From Spirochaetota bacterium (GTDB lineage: Bacteria > Spirochaetota > UBA4802 > UBA5368): 64,000 bases of DNA. The notes beneath the pieces were generated by a model that was given only the letters and a program-made list of their open reading frames with translations, was not told the DNA's origin and ran no database searches. Below are positions 61,470-64,000 of this stretch, one piece after another. Position 1 is the first letter of the stretch, and each line of letters opens with the position of its first letter. The stretch is taken from positions 62,001 to 126,000 of the forward strand of contig DATIKU010000044.1 of the NCBI GenBank assembly GCA_035477215.1. The letters run 5' to 3'. Made by a program: the position numbers and the translations under genes.

Positions 61470-62848
61470 CAGGTGCCGCCCGGAAGGATTCGGTCTATCG
61501 ACGCGGCCAGCGCCGGTATGTCGTGCGCGAGCACGGTCCGAAGGTCGAGGGTGAAACAATCGTCGAGGATATACCCGACGACCGGGACATCCTCGTCAAT
61601 AAAACGCGCGTACAACTCGTCCGCGCTCTGGCCCGGCACGACAATCCGTATACCGGCGCTCTCTATCTCGCGCGCGGGAAGCGAGCCGCCTCCGTAGGTG
61701 CTTTTAAGCGCGGCCCGCCTGATACAATCGCGTTTACCGGAAGCTTTCACCGCGCGAAGAAGCCGGGCCGTCTTCCGTTCGACATCATGCCGGCTCTGGT
61801 GGATGATATCCCACAGCGCGAGCGATGCTCCGCCGTCGTTGGCGTGCCGCAGCAGAGTCTCCTGAAGTATAAAGTAGGTTATCTTGTCGACGCGGAGCAT
61901 CCGCATGAGCGGATTTTTCCTCAGGGCGGCGACGAGGTCTTTCCTGCCGACAATGATTCCCGCCTGGCAGGCCCCGAGGAGCTTGTCGCCGCTGAAGCTG
62001 ACAAGGTCCATACCCTGGACAAGCTCCGATAGGACCGTCGGTTCGAAGTCGGCGCCGAGTCGTTCGTCGCGGACCAGGTTACCGCTTCCAAGGTCACGCA
62101 CAAGGAGCACGCCCTCGCCCTTCAGGGCCGCCAGCTCGCGAAGCGACGGCGACGATGCGAAGCCCTCGAGCGTGAAATTTGAGCGATGCGCCGAAAATAT
62201 CATCGCCGTTGCGGGTCCCATGGCGCGCCGGTAGTCCTCGATATCGGTGATGTTGGTGGTGCCCACCTCGACAAGGCGCGCTCCCGTCCGCTCCATTATG
62301 TCCGGAATGCGGAAACCGCCCCCGATCTGTATGAGCTCGCCGCGCGAGACGATCACCTCCCGGCCGGCGCCGAATTGATTGAGAATGAGAAAAACGCTCG
62401 ATGCGTTGTTGTTTACGATCAGCGCGTCCTCGGCGCCGGTCAGCCTGCACACAAGCTCCTCGGCGAAGCCGCCGCGCCGTCCGCGACGACGTTCGGGCAG
62501 GTAGAGCTCGAGGTTGCAGTAGCCGCACAGCTCGGCGGACATTTTCTCGAGTATTTCCCGCGCTATCGGCGCGCGCCCCAGGTTTGTGTGGATGATGACG
62601 CCGGTACCGTTGATGACGCGCTGGAGTTTCTCGCGCCGTTTCGACCGGCATCGCCGCTCGATGTCCGCAACGAGTCCGTCCGTGGAGGGTGACCCGCCGT
62701 CGGTGATCCCGGCGCGGAAGGCGTCGATGACTTCGCGGATAACGGCGACCACGGCCGAGCGGCCGAGTTCATCGATATGCGCCGACGCCCCCGAAAGCAG
62801 CGTCTCAACCTGGGGGATGGATCTGAAGAGGTTTTCGGTCTTTTCCAT
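61469..62848 (-). CDS. selA: L-seryl-tRNA(Sec) selenium transferase
   Basis: 459 residues. [17 protein letters not shown], the PLP lysine in [15 protein letters not shown] and the [17 protein letters not shown] segment are typical of SelA, which converts Ser-tRNA(Sec) to Sec-tRNA(Sec). Its start is 14 bp after the tRNA-Sec gene, so the gene and its substrate RNA are probably one transcript. Confidence 0.96.
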   Translation of the reverse strand: MEKTENLFRSIPQVETLLSGASAHIDELGRSAVVAVIREVIDAFRAGITDGGSPSTDGLVADIERRCRSKRREKLQRVINGTGVIIHTNLGRAPIAREILEKMSAELCGYCNLELYLPERRRGRRGGFAEELVCRLTGAEDALIVNNNASSVFLILNQFGAGREVIVSRGELIQIGGGFRIPDIMERTGARLVEVGTTNITDIEDYRRAMGPATAMIFSAHRSNFTLEGFASSPSLRELAALKGEGVLLVRDLGSGNLVRDERLGADFEPTVLSELVQGMDLVSFSGDKLLGACQAGIIVGRKDLVAALRKNPLMRMLRVDKITYFILQETLLRHANDGGASLALWDIIHQSRHDVERKTARLLRAVKASGKRDCIRRAALKSTYGGGSLPAREIESAGIRIVVPGQSADELYARFIDEDVPVVGYILDDCFTLDLRTVLAHDIPALAASIDRILPGGT

Positions 62849-62862
62849 CGGGATACACCATG

Positions 62863-62952
62863 CGGAAGGGGCAGGAATCGAACCTGCCGCTGCAATAAAT
62901 TACAGCCCACGGTTTTGAAGACCGCGGGGGCCACCGGACCCCATCCTCTTCC
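62863..62952 (-). tRNA. selC: tRNA-Sec (anticodon UCA)
   Basis: 90 nt with discriminator G. The anticodon arm CGCGGT-CTTCAAA-ACCGTG carries UCA, and the 5' GGAAGAGG and 3' CCCCTTCC ends make the long acceptor stem of tRNA-Sec, with one A-C mismatch at the sixth pair. The long variable arm and T arm (GCAGG-TTCGATT-CCTGC) are present. The 3' CCA is not encoded (the genome has CAT). Confidence 0.95.
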
Positions 62953-63022
62953 CTGCGATTCGTTTTAAGGCTCTCTCGTTGTAGGCATTAGACCGGGAAG
63001 TGTCAATAATTTTATTCGGGCC

Positions 63023-64000
63023 TCAGGCAAGGCGGAGGACGGGACGGTCGGATTTAGCGACAGACCCGATACGTTTCGCGGCGGTAACCCCGCGCGCGTG
63101 AAGCCCGGCGAGGAGCGCGTCGCACTCGGTCGCGGGAAGGGCGACGAGCAGCCCGCCCGAAGTCTGAGGATCGAAGGCGATATCGGCGAGCTCGCGACTA
63201 ACCGCCGCGTCGATTGCGCACAGGTCGCCGACATGGTCCCTGTTGCGGTACATCCCGCCCGGGATGAGTCCCCTGGCCGCGTTGTCCGCGGCGCCGGGCA
63301 GAATCGGAAGGGCTGCCGAATCCACGACCACCTCGAGCGAATCGCCGGCGAGCATCTCGCGCAGGTGGCCCATAAGGCCGAAACCGGTAACGTCGGTGCA
63401 GGCGTGGACGGAAAAACCCTCCAGCGCGGCCGCGGCGTCGCGATTGAGCGCCCGCATGGTTTCGATGAAGGGGCCGAGTATGGCCGGGTCGCCTTCTCCG
63501 GCCTTTACCGCGGTGCCGATGATCCCGGTTCCCAGCGCCTTGGTGAGCACCAGCGCGTCGCCCTCGCGCAGCCCGCAGTTTTTCAGCGCTTTCGCCGGAT
63601 GAACAATCCCGGTAACGGAAACGCCGTATTTGAGCTCCTCGTCCTCGACGCTGTGGCCGCCAAGGAGCTGTACGCCGGCTTCGTTCAGAACGTCAAGCCC
63701 TCCCTGGAGAATGCGCGCGAGGACGTCCATGCTGAACTTTTTGGTGGGGAAACAAACGATATTCATTGCGGTCACAGGCCTGCCACCCATGGCGTAGACA
63801 TCCGAAAGGCCGTTCGCGGCCGCTATCTGTCCGAAGACAAAAGGATCGTCCACGATGGGCGTAAAGAAGTCCACCGTCTGGATAAGCGCGATCTCGTCCG
63901 TCAGCCGGTACACGCCTGCGTCATCGCTGTTTTCCATGCCCACTATGACCCGCTCGTCATAGGGAATGGAAAGCCGCTGCATCACCTGGGCCAGCTCCGC
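63023..64000 (-). CDS. selD: Selenide, water dikinase (5' end cut by the window edge)
   Basis: About 325 codons are in view; the frame stays open to 64000 (AELAQVMQRLS before the first Met), so the N-terminus with the active Cys or Sec lies outside. Family motifs seen are the DDAGVYRL metal site, GQIAAANGLSDVYAMGGRPVTAMNI, GGHSVEDEELKYG and TGFGLMGHLREM. SelD makes selenophosphate, the selenium donor for SelA. Whether it is itself a selenoprotein, as in some bacteria, cannot be told here. Confidence 0.93.
   Translation of the reverse strand, partial: AELAQVMQRLSIPYDERVIVGMENSDDAGVYRLTDEIALIQTVDFFTPIVDDPFVFGQIAAANGLSDVYAMGGRPVTAMNIVCFPTKKFSMDVLARILQGGLDVLNEAGVQLLGGHSVEDEELKYGVSVTGIVHPAKALKNCGLREGDALVLTKALGTGIIGTAVKAGEGDPAILGPFIETMRALNRDAAAALEGFSVHACTDVTGFGLMGHLREMLAGDSLEVVVDSAALPILPGAADNAARGLIPGGMYRNRDHVGDLCAIDAAVSRELADIAFDPQTSGGLLVALPATECDALLAGLHARGVTAAKRIGSVAKSDRPVLRLA

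Noticed and set aside
63986-64000. Sec residue in SelD
   Set aside because: The N-terminal active-site stretch lies outside the window.

Overview
The window is about 64 kb of GC-rich bacterial chromosome, densely packed, with no phage, insertion sequence, transposase or CRISPR array seen. The best guess for the host is an uncultured spirochaete, possibly near Leptospirales. The clues are a CheX-type phosphatase, many envelope lipoproteins, multi-TM RsbU-type PP2C regulators, a lone 5S rRNA gene far from any 16S/23S, and small spirochaete-like outer-membrane proteins. This is an inference from gene content; no 16S is present to confirm it.

Layout. 0-8 kb: a corrinoid-activation-type ferredoxin/ASKHA protein, then a minus-strand six-gene heme operon (hemX-hemA-ahbD-ahbAB-ahbC-sirC) in which every junction is a 4-bp stop/start overlap. 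It carries the siroheme-dependent heme branch, with AhbA and AhbB fused into one chain. 8-15 kb: an unknown protein, HisJ-type phosphatase, YfiH/PgeF, an HD-domain hydrolase, and amtB-glnK with an outer-membrane protein. 15-22 kb: class II ribonucleotide reductase, carA and two tandem envelope proteins. 21.8-24.8 kb: an AhpD-like gene with an in-frame UGA, a decayed acyl-CoA synthetase, a TetR regulator and a class II photolyase. 24.8-33.7 kb: a tightly coupled operon EI24/CysZ-like - pgi - tmk - degenerate PP2C - RsbU-type PP2C - SppA. 33.7-45.6 kb: Sua5, a glycosyltransferase, small envelope proteins, a chimeric AOR/PutP gene remnant, a sulfatase-like lipoprotein, gatC-thpR, YkgJ, a MoaD-like carrier, a TtcA-like enzyme, CheY plus a cNMP-binding protein, and PadR. 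46-57 kb: ruvA-ruvC-yebC, a TPR protein, 5S rRNA, purN, a PP-loop ATPase, moeA, a sigma factor, a sodium symporter and cheX. 57-64 kb: an AT-rich gap with clustered DnaA-box-like sequences, coaX, a HEAT-repeat protein and the selenocysteine machinery selB-selA-tRNA-Sec-selD (selD runs off the right edge).

The main discovery is the link between the two ends of the window. The right end encodes selenocysteine insertion. At 21788-22297 an AhpD-like gene reads through a UGA codon exactly where the second redox Cys of the AhpD motif belongs (E-x11-C-x2-U-x3-H). It has a good Shine-Dalgarno site before its upstream ATG and a bacterial-SECIS-like hairpin at the expected distance after the UGA. Conventional gene calling would give only a truncated 112-residue ORF starting after the UGA. 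Other points of interest are the AhbA-AhbB fusion, the pseudophosphatase/phosphatase pair, the SppA with an added N-terminal barrel-like region, a PII protein lacking the uridylylation tyrosine, and two gene remnants that record recent decay.
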